From positions 86,909 through 150,908 of the forward strand of contig DAORPQ010000001.1 in the NCBI GenBank assembly GCA_035442025.1: a stretch of 64,000 nucleotides of DNA. The letters are read 5' to 3'. The translations under genes were made by a program, and so were the position numbers. The number at the start of each line of letters is the position of its first letter. Position 1 is the first letter of the stretch. Shown here in pieces: positions 17,289-26,428 of this stretch. The notes under the pieces are model-generated. The model ran no database searches. It was not told the origin of the DNA and worked only from the letters and a program-made list of their open reading frames with translations. Source of the DNA: Competibacter_A sp003527885. GTDB taxonomy: Bacteria > Pseudomonadota > Gammaproteobacteria > Competibacterales > Competibacteraceae.

Positions 17289-18107
17289 TCATATAGGAGA
17301 TTCACTCGGCTGGAGTGCGCCATCGTTGGTCAACAGCCTCCATATTTCCGGGTTCGTCTGATGCGTGCTATCTTCAATCTCCGAAACCGAGCCCAAATAA
17401 CTGCGGCATGGCCCGTAATAATCGATGAGCGGGCTAATCGGAGTGAAACAGACGCCGAACCCTTGCAACAGCCTCGCACACGCGGGTTCCATTCCCATAT
17501 ATAAATAAGCCAATCGATAGCGGACACTGATTTGGGCGACCGCAACGAGCAAGCCCAGGACCGTATGGGGAAACACGCGCCGCCGTGCATCCCTACGGCG
17601 CTCGGAACCAACTCCCGAAGGGCTGGCTTTACGGCGGTCATCCGACTGCAACGAGGGTTCCAAATCGCCCGGTAGACCATAGGGGTGCTGTCTCTCTCCC
17701 CGTCTTCCGCGAAACTGCGGCGCGAGGATCAAGCGAGAAATTTCACCCAAGCGCGTGCGAGGAAGCCGTTCTAACGCTACAACATCGGCATAAAAAGCGG
17801 CGCCGGCGAATTTTTCAAGTGGAAACTGGGCCTGCGGCTCGGCGTAATCGGGCAATATCACCCTCACTGTGCCGGCGATGTGTCCCGTCTGTTTGTGCAC
17901 GAGCAGGCTATGCGCCGACCGTTCATCATATTGATCGTATTCCAACCCTTCCGGATAGTCTTCAGCGTGAAAGCCGGGAATAAGCCCTTCTTTACAATAC
18001 ACTTCATAGCGCAGCCGATAGCACTCGCGCAATTGCTCCGGCGTCCGTGCGTGAACCACCTCAAAATACTGTTCGAATAAATCCATAAGCTCTTGTTTTA
18101 TAATCAA
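17289..18107 (-). CDS. PEP-CTERM/exosortase system-associated acyltransferase
   Basis: A 272-residue GNAT-fold protein of the family that accompanies exosortase/PEP-CTERM loci, resembling N-acyl amino-acid or autoinducer synthases. Seen are YFEVVHARTPEQLRECYRLRYEVYCKEG near the start, HSLLVHKQTGHIAGTVRVILPD, LGEISRLILAPQFRGRRGE, and the C-terminal YMGMEPACARLLQGFGV. The start is a TTG at 18107, supported by AGGAG six bases upstream; the ATG at 18086 is too far from that site. No exosortase or PEP-CTERM protein gene was seen in this window, so its partners are elsewhere or lost. The middle part (about 135-185) is unusually basic and may have drifted. Confidence 0.75.
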   Translation of the reverse strand: MIIKQELMDLFEQYFEVVHARTPEQLRECYRLRYEVYCKEGLIPGFHAEDYPEGLEYDQYDERSAHSLLVHKQTGHIAGTVRVILPDYAEPQAQFPLEKFAGAAFYADVVALERLPRTRLGEISRLILAPQFRGRRGERQHPYGLPGDLEPSLQSDDRRKASPSGVGSERRRDARRRVFPHTVLGLLVAVAQISVRYRLAYLYMGMEPACARLLQGFGVCFTPISPLIDYYGPCRSYLGSVSEIEDSTHQTNPEIWRLLTNDGALQPSESPI

Positions 18108-18153
18108 ACCATTCTCCTTACTTCACATGGCGGAACCCGGTCTAAACTTCCGG

Positions 18154-19368
18154 TCACCCCCGGCACTCAATTTTTATGACAAAATCCTGGGCTTCGGCGG
18201 CGATGGCGGTGGCGGCGCGCGAACCGCCGGACTTTCGAGTCTGGTACTCCACGCCGGCCGCCTCCAGAAACCCGCGCGCCAAGGCGGCCTTGATGGCGAA
18301 ATTGACGTTTTGTGGTACGTCTCCTGTCATCTCATGAACGCGGGCCGCGTTCAGTTTGGCGCTGACCACGCCCATTACCGCGCCCTCGGAATCCAGCAGA
18401 GGTCCGCCGCTGTTACCGGCTTGGGTCGGCGCGGTGAATTGCAGAGCGCGGGTATCGTCGCCCGGGCCGATCAACGAACTCACGTTACCGGTCGTAACTT
18501 GTGGGCCCGAGCCGAGCAGCCCCCCCAACGGATAGCCGACGACCACCACCGACTCGCCCAGCCGCGCCGATAGCCCGTCGCGGAACACCGCCACGCCGGG
18601 CGGCGGCGCATCGGCCCGCAGCAAGGCCAAATCGTTGATGGGATCGGTGAATACCAACTCTAGCACACAGCGGTGTCGGGGCGAACGGGCTATGATCCTG
18701 TCAGCATCCTCGATAACGTGATGGTTGGTCAATATGTAACCTTCAGGATGCACACAGAAACCGGTGCCGCTGGACGAGACGCCGTCAGCACCTGGCTCCC
18801 GCCGCCGTCCCGCCCCGCCAGCCGCAGGTCGCTCGTGGGCCGCTTCCGGCAAGTCCAAGCCGAAATGGGCGGCCAGCGCCGGCAGTCCCGCCGCGAAACC
18901 TTGCCCCACCGCCCGGAACTTCCATTGCCCCCGATAGCGGTAGAGTTCGACCAAAATCATGGCGGTCTCGCCGCGGCTGGCCAGCGGTAACGAAAACAGC
19001 AGTTGCGGCTCACCCGAACCGCCCGCCAGCCAAGCCCGGATCGCGCTGAAAGTCCCGAAGGTGGCGCCGCGCGGTAGGGCGGGTCTGACGGTCAGCACGA
19101 CCGCCAGCCGGGCGACGGTCGCCGGCAATGCGTCCAGGTCGACCTGAAACTCGCCCGGCGCTCTGAGCAATGCCACCGAGCCGTCGCTGGAGCGCGGCTG
19201 TTCGACGCTGACCAAGCCAGCCAAGCCGCCGATTCGCCCGTCGGCGCCCAGCAACACGACACCGACCTGCAAGCAGCTGGCGAACTCGTTCTCCGGCTCG
19301 CCGTTCACGCCGATCACCACCCGGCCGCCGCCGATCGGGCGGTTCTGTCCGGGCTGCAGTTCTTGCAT
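18154..19368 (-). CDS. TerD-domain protein fused to a trypsin-like serine protease
   Basis: A 404-residue two-domain protein. Residues about 1-185 form a TerD/CABP domain (QVDLDALPATVARLAVVLTV ... ILVELYRYRGQWKFRAVGQGF), the calcium-binding module of tellurite/stress clusters. Residues about 200-385 are a HtrA/trypsin-type protease with the triad visible: His in ILTNHHVIED, Asp in INDLALLRAD, Ser in QAGNSGGPLLD. No signal peptide or membrane helix is seen, so it should be cytoplasmic. No ter operon surrounds it. The pairing suggests a stress-responsive protease controlled through the TerD part; this is inference. The last 25 residues are Ala/Arg-rich with no known motif. Confidence 0.82.
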   Translation of the reverse strand: MQELQPGQNRPIGGGRVVIGVNGEPENEFASCLQVGVVLLGADGRIGGLAGLVSVEQPRSSDGSVALLRAPGEFQVDLDALPATVARLAVVLTVRPALPRGATFGTFSAIRAWLAGGSGEPQLLFSLPLASRGETAMILVELYRYRGQWKFRAVGQGFAAGLPALAAHFGLDLPEAAHERPAAGGAGRRREPGADGVSSSGTGFCVHPEGYILTNHHVIEDADRIIARSPRHRCVLELVFTDPINDLALLRADAPPPGVAVFRDGLSARLGESVVVVGYPLGGLLGSGPQVTTGNVSSLIGPGDDTRALQFTAPTQAGNSGGPLLDSEGAVMGVVSAKLNAARVHEMTGDVPQNVNFAIKAALARGFLEAAGVEYQTRKSGGSRAATAIAAEAQDFVIKIECRG

Positions 19369-19399
19369 GAGCGCGCTCTATCCTGGCCGGCCGGCGGGC

Positions 19400-20065
19400 T
19401 CAGCCGACCGGCAACAATTCGGAAAAATCGCCGATGGCGAAAAATTCACCCGGCGGCTTGGGCGGATCGGTCGAATCCGGCCGCAGCACGGAAACCAGAT
19501 AAGCGATTCCAAAGGCGTGCGCCGCGCGCAAAATCGCTAAATTATCGTCCACCAGCAGCGTGGTTGCCGGATCGAACGGCTCCACCCCGCGCAGGTGCGG
19601 CCAGAATCCGGGCTGTTCCTTGACCGAGCCCAAGGCGTGCGCGCACACGGTCGCATCGAAGCGCCCGGCCAATCGGGTTTTTTCCATTTTCAGCGCCAAG
19701 CTTTGCGGGTGGGCGTTAGTCACCAGCACCACCCGTTTGCCGGCGGCGCGCAGCGCATCCAGAAACTCCAGCACGTGCGGGTGCACGGCGATCAGATGCG
19801 CGATTTCGCGTTTGAGCGTCACAATGTCTAACGCCAGTTCCCGGCTCCAGTAATCCAGACAATACCACTCCATCGTCCCTTCCACCGCCCGGGTGCGGGC
19901 CGCCACCTCGGCGCGGGCTTGTTCCAGCGATAGATCGTGGCGATTAGCATAACGCTCTGGAACCAGCTCTCGCCAGAAGTGGTTGTCGAAGCGCAAATCC
20001 AGCAAAGTTCCATCCATGTCCAGCAAGATGGTCTGAATTTGCGCCCAGGGCAATCGCACGCTCAT
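19400..20065 (-). CDS. yrfG: GMP/IMP nucleotidase YrfG, HAD family
   Basis: A HAD phosphatase that dephosphorylates purine nucleotides in the E. coli homologue. Motif I is LLDMDGTLLDLRFDNHFW, motif II VLVTNAHP, motif III a Lys in LGSVKEQPGFW, and motif IV LLVDDNLAIL. Starting at the ATG at 20065 (GGAG seven bases upstream) gives 221 residues, the E. coli length; an earlier start would add 12. It is divergent from cysQ, a neighbourhood also seen in gammaproteobacteria, where nudE often lies between them; nudE is missing here. Confidence 0.88.
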   Translation of the reverse strand: MSVRLPWAQIQTILLDMDGTLLDLRFDNHFWRELVPERYANRHDLSLEQARAEVAARTRAVEGTMEWYCLDYWSRELALDIVTLKREIAHLIAVHPHVLEFLDALRAAGKRVVLVTNAHPQSLALKMEKTRLAGRFDATVCAHALGSVKEQPGFWPHLRGVEPFDPATTLLVDDNLAILRAAHAFGIAYLVSVLRPDSTDPPKPPGEFFAIGDFSELLPVG

Positions 20066-20254
20066 CGAGGACTCCGCACAGTAAACGCTTCGAACGGGCA
20101 AACTCGTGTAAAATTAAAGCAAATTTATGAGGGTTTGCGCAGAATCCGGCTGGCTGGCCCGCGAGAGACCGCAGCGCCCGGCGCCGGTGTAACGCCATTC
20201 TGACCGCAAAGCGTCGCCCAGCACCATCCGACCCGACCAAAAGGCTGCCGCGTC

Positions 20255-21100
20255 ATGACCGCTGCCCCCGACATCGACTTGTCCGCTCTGGTGAGGCCCG
20301 TTCAGGCCATCGCCAGGGAGGCGGGGCGACGTATCCTGGACGTGTACGCCGGGGCTTTCGGCGTGACCGAAAAATCCGACCAGAGCCCGGTCACCGCCGC
20401 CGATCTCGCCTCGCACCATTGTATTTTGCGCGGCCTGAAGCAGCTGACCCCCGCCATTCCGGTCTTGTCCGAAGAGGCCCCCGACGCCAGCTTCAGCGAA
20501 CGCAACCGCTGGGACTGGTTGTGGCTGGTCGACCCGCTGGACGGCACGCGGGAATTCATCAAGCGCAACGACCAATTTTCGGTCAACATCGCGCTGATCC
20601 ACCGCCATGAGGCGATTTTTGGGCTGGTGCTGGTGCCGGTGAGCGGCGTTTGTTACTACGCTCAACGCGGTGGTGCCGCTTACAAGCAACCGGCCGCCGG
20701 CCAGCCGGCCCAACCCATCCAAGCCGCGCGGGTCTTGCATTATCCGGTCCGGGTGATCAGCAGCCTGGAATCGTATCGCACCCGCCGTTTGCAAACCTAT
20801 CTCAGCCAGCTCGGGCCGCATCGGCATCTGGGTATGGGCGGCGGTTTGAAGTCCTGTCTGGTCGCCGAAGGCATGGCGGATATCTATCCCCGCTTCGGCC
20901 CGACCGGAGAATGGGACACCGCCGCCGCCCAGGTGATCTTGGAGCAGGCCGGCGGCCACATGACCGACATGCAGTTGCGGCCGCTGCGTTACAACGCCCG
21001 TCCGGTGTTGATCAACCCGGATTTTTTCGCGTTTGGCGACGCCACTCGCGACTGGTCCCGCTATCTGCCGCAACGCCACCTGGAAGGATGGCCGGCTTGA
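20255..21100 (+). CDS. cysQ: 3'(2'),5'-bisphosphate nucleotidase CysQ
   Basis: It hydrolyses 3'-phosphoadenosine 5'-phosphate, a by-product of sulphate assimilation, to AMP. It belongs to the inositol-monophosphatase fold, with metal ligands visible in LSEEAPDASF, the DPLDGTREFIKRN motif and GEWDTAAAQVIL near the C-terminus. Length 281 residues; E. coli CysQ has 246, and the extra residues lie mostly at the ends. It begins a plus-strand pair with zapE, 39 nt apart. Confidence 0.92.
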   Translation: MTAAPDIDLSALVRPVQAIAREAGRRILDVYAGAFGVTEKSDQSPVTAADLASHHCILRGLKQLTPAIPVLSEEAPDASFSERNRWDWLWLVDPLDGTREFIKRNDQFSVNIALIHRHEAIFGLVLVPVSGVCYYAQRGGAAYKQPAAGQPAQPIQAARVLHYPVRVISSLESYRTRRLQTYLSQLGPHRHLGMGGGLKSCLVAEGMADIYPRFGPTGEWDTAAAQVILEQAGGHMTDMQLRPLRYNARPVLINPDFFAFGDATRDWSRYLPQRHLEGWPA

Positions 21101-21139
21101 GTGTCCCGCCGTTAGAACAATAAAGTTTCGAGGCCCGTC

Positions 21140-22255
21140 ATGCCCTACGAACGCTACCGCCGCGATCTGCAACAAGAAGGTCTCCAACACGACCCCGCTC
21201 AGGAAAGGGCGGTCCAACGCCTGCAAAAAATCTACGATCAATTGCTCGCGCAGCCGACGGCGGCCGCACCGACCAAGAAAACCGGGCTGCTCGCCCGCTG
21301 GTCGGGCCGCGACAAAGCGGAGGCCACCGCCGCTCCGGCCGTGCGGGGACTGTATCTGTGGGGCGGCGTGGGTCGAGGTAAAACCTATCTGGTCGATACC
21401 TTCGTCGACGCGCTGCCGCTGGAGCGCAAGCTGCGGATTCACTTTCACAGCTTCATGCGGGCGGTGCACGCCGAATTGAAGGAACTGAAAAACCGGCAAG
21501 ACCCATTGAAGGCTGTCGCCCGTCGGTTCGCCGAGAAAGCCCGCGTCATCTGCCTGGACGAATTCTTCGTCGCCGACATCACCGACGCCATGCTGCTGGA
21601 TGGCTTGTTGCGCGAGCTGTTCGCCAACGGCGTGACGCTGATCACCACCTCCAACATCGAGCCGGACGGCTTGTACAAAGATGGCCTGCAACGCGCTCGC
21701 TTTCTGCCCGCCATCGAACTGATCAAACAGCATCTGGACGTGCTGAACGTGGACGGTGGCGTCGACTACCGCTTACGTTATCTGGAAAAGGCGGAGATTT
21801 ATCACTACCCGCTGGACGACCGGGCCGAACAGATCCTGGACGAGCTGTTCGACCACATCGCGCCCGAACCCGGCCACCGCGGCGGCGATCTGGAAATCGA
21901 GGGCCGCTACATCCCCACGCTGCGTGAAGCGGACGGCATCGTCTGGTTCAGTTTTCGGGCGATCTGCGACGGGCCGCGCGGCACCGCCGACTACATCGAA
22001 ATCGCCCGCTGCTTCCACACCGTGCTCATTTCCAACGTGCCGGTCATGGACTGGCAGACGGAAAATCAGGCGCGGCGCTTCGTCAATCTGGTGGATGAAT
22101 TTTACGACCGGGGCGTCAAGCTGGCGCTGTCCGCCGCCGGGCCGCCGTTGCAGATCTATCAGGGCGAGAAACTGAAATTCGAGTTCCAGCGCACCGTCAG
22201 CCGCTTGCAGGAAATGCAGTCGCACGAGTATCTGGAGCGGCCGCATCTGCCGTAG
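21140..22255 (+). CDS. zapE: cell division ATPase ZapE (AFG1 family)
   Basis: A 371-residue AAA+-type ATPase that associates with FtsZ during late division in E. coli. Walker A is GGVGRGKTYLVD (about residues 74-85), Walker B VICLDEFFVADI, and the arginine-containing NIEPDGLYKDGLQRARFLPAI region follows. The family hallmark HFHSFMRAVHAEL is present between the two. It lies 39 nt after cysQ and converges with hprA, 3 nt from its stop codon, so almost no space is left for a terminator. Confidence 0.93.
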   Translation: MPYERYRRDLQQEGLQHDPAQERAVQRLQKIYDQLLAQPTAAAPTKKTGLLARWSGRDKAEATAAPAVRGLYLWGGVGRGKTYLVDTFVDALPLERKLRIHFHSFMRAVHAELKELKNRQDPLKAVARRFAEKARVICLDEFFVADITDAMLLDGLLRELFANGVTLITTSNIEPDGLYKDGLQRARFLPAIELIKQHLDVLNVDGGVDYRLRYLEKAEIYHYPLDDRAEQILDELFDHIAPEPGHRGGDLEIEGRYIPTLREADGIVWFSFRAICDGPRGTADYIEIARCFHTVLISNVPVMDWQTENQARRFVNLVDEFYDRGVKLALSAAGPPLQIYQGEKLKFEFQRTVSRLQEMQSHEYLERPHLP

Positions 22256-22258
22256 GCG

Positions 22259-23218
22259 TCACCCCACCACCCGCACCGGCTCGCCGCCGAAAAACCCCTG
22301 GATGTTTTGCGCCAGTTGCCCGACCAGCCGCTGGCGGGCTTCGCGGCTACCCCAGGCGCTGTGCGGGGTGACGATCAGGTTGGGGATGTCGGCCGCCAGC
22401 AGCGGATTGCCGTCCACCGGCGGCTCCAGGCTGAGCACGTCCACGCCCGCGCCACCCAGCGCCCCCTTGCGCAGCGCATCGGCCAGCATCGCCTCGTCCA
22501 CCAAACCGCCGCGCGCAGTATTGATCAGAACCGCGTCGCGTTTCATCAGCGCCAGCTCCCACGGGCCGATCAGGCCTCGGGTGTCCGGGGTCAGCGGGCA
22601 GTGCAGGCTGAGCACGTCGACCTGCGGCAACAGGATCGGCAGCGGGATCCGCCCCGCTTCCTCCGGCTCCACCGTACCCGGCCGCTGCGCCAGCAACACC
22701 CGCATTCCGAAAGCCTCGGCCACCCGCGCCACCCCTTGACCCAACTGACCGTAACCGACGATGCCGAGCGTCTTGTCGGCCAGTTCCCGAACCGGATAAT
22801 CCAGCAGGCAAAACTGGCGGGCGTGCTGCCAGCGACCGGCGCGCACCGCTTGCCGGTAGTCGGGCAGATGCGTGTACAGCGCCAAGAGCAGCGCGAAAAC
22901 ATGTTGGACCACCGACGCCACGCCGTAGCCCCGACAGTTGCAAACCGTGATTCCCGCCTTCGCCGCCGCTTCCAGATCCACGTTGTTGACGCCGGTGGCG
23001 GCGACGCAGATCAGCCGCAAGCGCCGGGCGTGCTGGAGCGCGGCGGCATCGAGCATCACCTTGTTGCTGATGACAATCTCGGCGTCCGCGATCCGCGCCG
23101 CGACCTGCTCGGGTGCGGTGGCCGGATAATAGGTCAAATCGGGCAGAATACCCTCAAGGCCGCCGAAATCCAGATCGCCGCAATCCAGTGAATCCCGATC
23201 GAGAAAAACACCCCGCAT
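22259..23218 (-). CDS. hprA: D-2-hydroxyacid dehydrogenase, glycerate dehydrogenase type
   Basis: It reduces hydroxypyruvate to D-glycerate (or a related 2-ketoacid) with NAD(P)H. The N-terminal AVFLDRDSLD-like start and ISNKV segment match HprA proteins. The Rossmann motif is LGIVGYGQLGQGVARVAEAFG; catalytic residues are Arg in NTARGGLVDE, Glu in SLEPPVDGNPL and His in VTPHSAWGSREARQR. The ATG at 23218 follows GGAGG by about 10 nt and gives 319 residues. It is divergent from hemH. Confidence 0.88.
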   Translation of the reverse strand: MRGVFLDRDSLDCGDLDFGGLEGILPDLTYYPATAPEQVAARIADAEIVISNKVMLDAAALQHARRLRLICVAATGVNNVDLEAAAKAGITVCNCRGYGVASVVQHVFALLLALYTHLPDYRQAVRAGRWQHARQFCLLDYPVRELADKTLGIVGYGQLGQGVARVAEAFGMRVLLAQRPGTVEPEEAGRIPLPILLPQVDVLSLHCPLTPDTRGLIGPWELALMKRDAVLINTARGGLVDEAMLADALRKGALGGAGVDVLSLEPPVDGNPLLAADIPNLIVTPHSAWGSREARQRLVGQLAQNIQGFFGGEPVRVVG

Positions 23219-23334
23219 GAGCCATGAACCTCCGCGCAATGATTCTTCCCATTATAGGCAGCAATGCCCTCAGCCGGGCTTTAGCCGGCTCAATGCGCTT
23301 AAATTAGCGTACCACCGACAGGAAAGCGCCGCCC

Positions 23335-24438
23335 ATGAAACCGACCGCACCACCCTTCACGCACGATCAAGCCGCCTGCACCGGCGTACTGCTGGTCAAC
23401 CTCGGCACGCCCGACGCCGCCACGCCTGCGGCGCTACGCCGCTATCTGGCGGAATTCCTGTGGGATGCGCGGGTGGTGGAAATTCCCCGCCTGCCGTGGT
23501 GGCTGATCCTGCACGGCGTCATCCTGCGGCTGCGGCCCGCCCAATCGGCGCGCAAATATCGGGCGATCTGGACGCCGGACGGCTCACCGCTGCTGGCCAT
23601 CAGCCAGCGGCAGCAAGCGGCGATCATGACCGCGTTGGCGGAGCGTTACTCCGGCCCGGTGCGGGTGGCGTTGGGAATGCGCTACGGCAACCCGTCCATC
23701 GCGGCGGCGCTGGCGGCGCTGCGGGACGCCGGCGCGCGGCGTTTGTTGGTGTTACCGCTGTACCCGCAATATTCCGCCGCCACCACCGCCTCGACCTTCG
23801 ATGCGGTCGCCGCCGAGCTGCGGACCTGGCGCTGGCTGCCGGAATTGCGCTTCATCAATCACTACCACGACGAAGCCGGTTACGTGGACACGCTGGCGGA
23901 CAGCATTCGCGCCGCCCGACGCGAGCAACCGGGCGAACGGTTGCTGTTCTCCTTTCACGGGTTGCCCAAACGCAACCTGCTGGCCGGCGATCCTTATCAC
24001 TGTCACTGCCAGAAAACCGCTCGACTGCTGGCCGAGCGGCTGGAGCTACCTGCCGAACACTGGGCCATCGCCTTTCAGTCGCGCTTCGGCCGCGCCGAAT
24101 GGCTGCAACCCTACACCAGCGCGCTGCTGGCCGACTGGGCTAAAGCCGGCGTTAAAAGCGTGGATGTGGTCTGCCCCGGCTTCGCCGCCGACTGTCTGGA
24201 GACCCTGGAGGAAATCGCCATCGAAAACCGGCGGATTTTCCTGGATGCCGGCGGCGAACGTTTCCGTTATCTGCCCGCGTTGAACGACAGCCCGGCCCAC
24301 ATCGGGTTTCTGGTCGAGTTGATCGGACGCCACGCGGCCGGCTGGCCCGAATTCGCCGCCGCTTGCGCCGCCGAACTCGCCGCGGCGGAGCGCGCGACCC
24401 GCCGCCAGCGGGCGTTGGCCCTGGGGGCGGACGCCTAA
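23335..24438 (+). CDS. hemH: ferrochelatase
   Basis: It inserts Fe2+ into protoporphyrin IX to make haem, at the inner membrane face. The 367-residue protein shows GVLLVNLGTPDAATPAALRRYLAEFL, the YPQYSAATTAS motif, the catalytic His in FSFHGLPKRNLLAGDPYHCHC, and PGFAADCLETLEEIAIENR with the second metal-site Glu. It appears monocistronic: hprA is divergent upstream and about 200 nt separate it from the next gene. Confidence 0.95.
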   Translation: MKPTAPPFTHDQAACTGVLLVNLGTPDAATPAALRRYLAEFLWDARVVEIPRLPWWLILHGVILRLRPAQSARKYRAIWTPDGSPLLAISQRQQAAIMTALAERYSGPVRVALGMRYGNPSIAAALAALRDAGARRLLVLPLYPQYSAATTASTFDAVAAELRTWRWLPELRFINHYHDEAGYVDTLADSIRAARREQPGERLLFSFHGLPKRNLLAGDPYHCHCQKTARLLAERLELPAEHWAIAFQSRFGRAEWLQPYTSALLADWAKAGVKSVDVVCPGFAADCLETLEEIAIENRRIFLDAGGERFRYLPALNDSPAHIGFLVELIGRHAAGWPEFAAACAAELAAAERATRRQRALALGADA

Positions 24439-24635
24439 ATCATTCGGGGTCGCTCCAGTCACGCAAACCCGGTATCAGGCAGCTTCCAGCGCGGCCCATC
24501 GCCCCAGCGCCGCCGGGTGAAATCTCCGCTTTCTTTGGCAAAGCGCCTTCTATACTGACTGGAGCGAGGGTAGTCCAGCCGGCTACCCGATGATCGAGCC
24601 TCAATGCGGTTCCAGGCGAATCGGCGAGGATAAAG

Positions 24636-25388
24636 ATGATCCACGGTGTTTTATTCGATCTGGAAGGCGTGCTGTTCGTCGGCGGCTATCCCCTGCCCGG
24701 CTCCCGCGAAGCGTTGCTCAGCTTGCGCGCCGCCGGCATTCCGATGCGTTTCATCACCAACAGCACCCGGATGACTCGCGGCGCGATTGTCAACAGCCTG
24801 GAAGCGATGGGCCTGGAAGTTTCGACCCAGCACCTGTTCACCCCCGTGGTGGCCGCCCGCAATTATCTGATCGCCCGCGAGCTGACGCCCCATTTGCTGG
24901 TGCACCCGAATATCCAGAGCGAATTCGCCGACCTGCTCGGCCCGCCGCCGGACGTGGTGTTGATCGGCGATGCCGGAGCGGGATTCGATTACCAGGCCCT
25001 CAACCGGTGTTTTCGGTTGCTGTTGGAGGGCCTGCCGCTGCTGGCGATGGGATGCAACCGTTATTTTCGCGACTCCAGCGGCTTGAATCTGGATGTCGGG
25101 CCCTTCGTTGCGGCGCTGGAATACGCCGCCGAACTGGAAGCGGTGGTTTTGGGCAAGCCGGCTGCGGTGTTTTTCCTGGCCGCCGTCAACAGTTTGGACC
25201 TCCCGCCGCAAGACGTGGTGATGGTCGGAGACGACGCCGAGATGGATGTCTGCGGTGCGCTGGCGGCCGGGTTGCGCGGGGTGCTGGTGCGGACCGGTAA
25301 ATACCGTCACGGTGACGAATCCAAGGTCGAACCACTGGGCGGGCGGGTGTTCGACAATCTCGACGCCGTGGTGGACTACATTCTCTGA
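24636..25388 (+). CDS. LHPP-like HAD-IIA hydrolase
   Basis: A 250-residue HAD subfamily IIA protein like mammalian LHPP (phospholysine/phosphohistidine pyrophosphatase) and NagD. It shares the IADAG-like GDAGAGFDYQALN, GCNRYFRDSSGLNLDVGPF and GKPAAVFF segments and motif IV VVMVGDDAEMDVCGA. Motif I reads FDLEGVLF: the nucleophile Asp8 is present but the usual second Asp is Glu10. LHPP itself has Ser there, so loss of activity should not be assumed. The ATG at 24636 follows AGGA. Substrate unknown. Confidence 0.82.
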   Translation: MIHGVLFDLEGVLFVGGYPLPGSREALLSLRAAGIPMRFITNSTRMTRGAIVNSLEAMGLEVSTQHLFTPVVAARNYLIARELTPHLLVHPNIQSEFADLLGPPPDVVLIGDAGAGFDYQALNRCFRLLLEGLPLLAMGCNRYFRDSSGLNLDVGPFVAALEYAAELEAVVLGKPAAVFFLAAVNSLDLPPQDVVMVGDDAEMDVCGALAAGLRGVLVRTGKYRHGDESKVEPLGGRVFDNLDAVVDYIL

Positions 25389-25477
25389 AAGGCGCGGTCG
25401 CTCTCGGCCCGTCGCCCATTGCGCGTAAAATCCTCTATCCGCCCCGCTTTTTGACCCGTACCGCTTTTGGAGTTGCC

Positions 25478-26428
25478 ATGCGCGTGCTTTTCCCCGATAT
25501 CAAACCCTATTCCACCTTTCAGTTTCCCGTGGACGATTTGCACGGCTTGCATGTCGAGGAATGCGGCACTCCGAACGGGTTGCCGGTGCTGTTCCTGCAC
25601 GGCGGGCCGGGCGCGGGTTGCGAGCCGATGCACCGGCGGTTCTTTGACCCGGAACGCTATCGCATCGTGCTGTTCGACCAGCGCGGCGCAGGCCAGTCCA
25701 CGCCCCACGCCGAATTACGCGATAACACCCTCTGGTATCTGATCGCCGACATCGAGAAATTGCGCGAACACCTGGGCATTGACCGCTGGGTGGTGTTCGG
25801 CGGTTCCTGGGGTTCGACGCTGGCGCTGGCCTATGCCGAAACCCATCCCGGACGGGTGCTGGGCCTGATCCTGCGCGGCATCTTTCTGTGTCGGGACGAG
25901 GATATCCACTGGTTCTATCAGGCCGGGGCCAACCGGCTGTTTCCCGATCTGTGGGAGCATTTCCTGGCCCCGATCCCGGCGGCGGAGCGAGAGGATATGG
26001 TGAACGCCTATTATCGGCGGTTGACCGGTTCCAACGAGTTGGAACGGCTGCGGGCCGCCAAGGCGTGGTCGGTGTGGGAAGGTTCCACCTTGACCCTGGA
26101 AAGCAATGCCAGCGTGGTCGAACACTTCGGCGAGGCGAAAATGGCGCTGAGCCTAGCGCGGATCGAGTGCCATTATTTCGTCAACCACTGTTTCATGGAG
26201 CCTGACCAACTGCTACGCGATGCCGGTCGATTGAGCGGCATTCCTGGGGTGATCGTCCACGGCCGCTACGATGTGGTTTGCCCGCTCGATAACGCCTGGG
26301 CGCTCCACCACGCTTGGCCGGAATCGGAAATTCGGATTGTGACGCCCGCCGGCCACGCCGCCAGCGAGCCGGGGATCGTGGATGCGCTGATTACCGCCAC
26401 CCAAAGCTTCGCCGACCGCTTCAAATGA
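25478..26428 (+). CDS. pip: proline iminopeptidase
   Basis: This alpha/beta hydrolase cleaves N-terminal proline from peptides. HGGPGAGCEPMHRRFFDP forms the oxyanion region, GGSWGSTLALAYAETHPG contains the nucleophile Ser, GRYDVVCP the Asp and PAGHAASEPG the His; all fit the S33 family. GGAG nine bases upstream supports the ATG at 25478, giving 316 residues. The stop codon overlaps the start of dtd (ATGA), a coupling seen in several gammaproteobacteria. Confidence 0.93.
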   Translation: MRVLFPDIKPYSTFQFPVDDLHGLHVEECGTPNGLPVLFLHGGPGAGCEPMHRRFFDPERYRIVLFDQRGAGQSTPHAELRDNTLWYLIADIEKLREHLGIDRWVVFGGSWGSTLALAYAETHPGRVLGLILRGIFLCRDEDIHWFYQAGANRLFPDLWEHFLAPIPAAEREDMVNAYYRRLTGSNELERLRAAKAWSVWEGSTLTLESNASVVEHFGEAKMALSLARIECHYFVNHCFMEPDQLLRDAGRLSGIPGVIVHGRYDVVCPLDNAWALHHAWPESEIRIVTPAGHAASEPGIVDALITATQSFADRFK

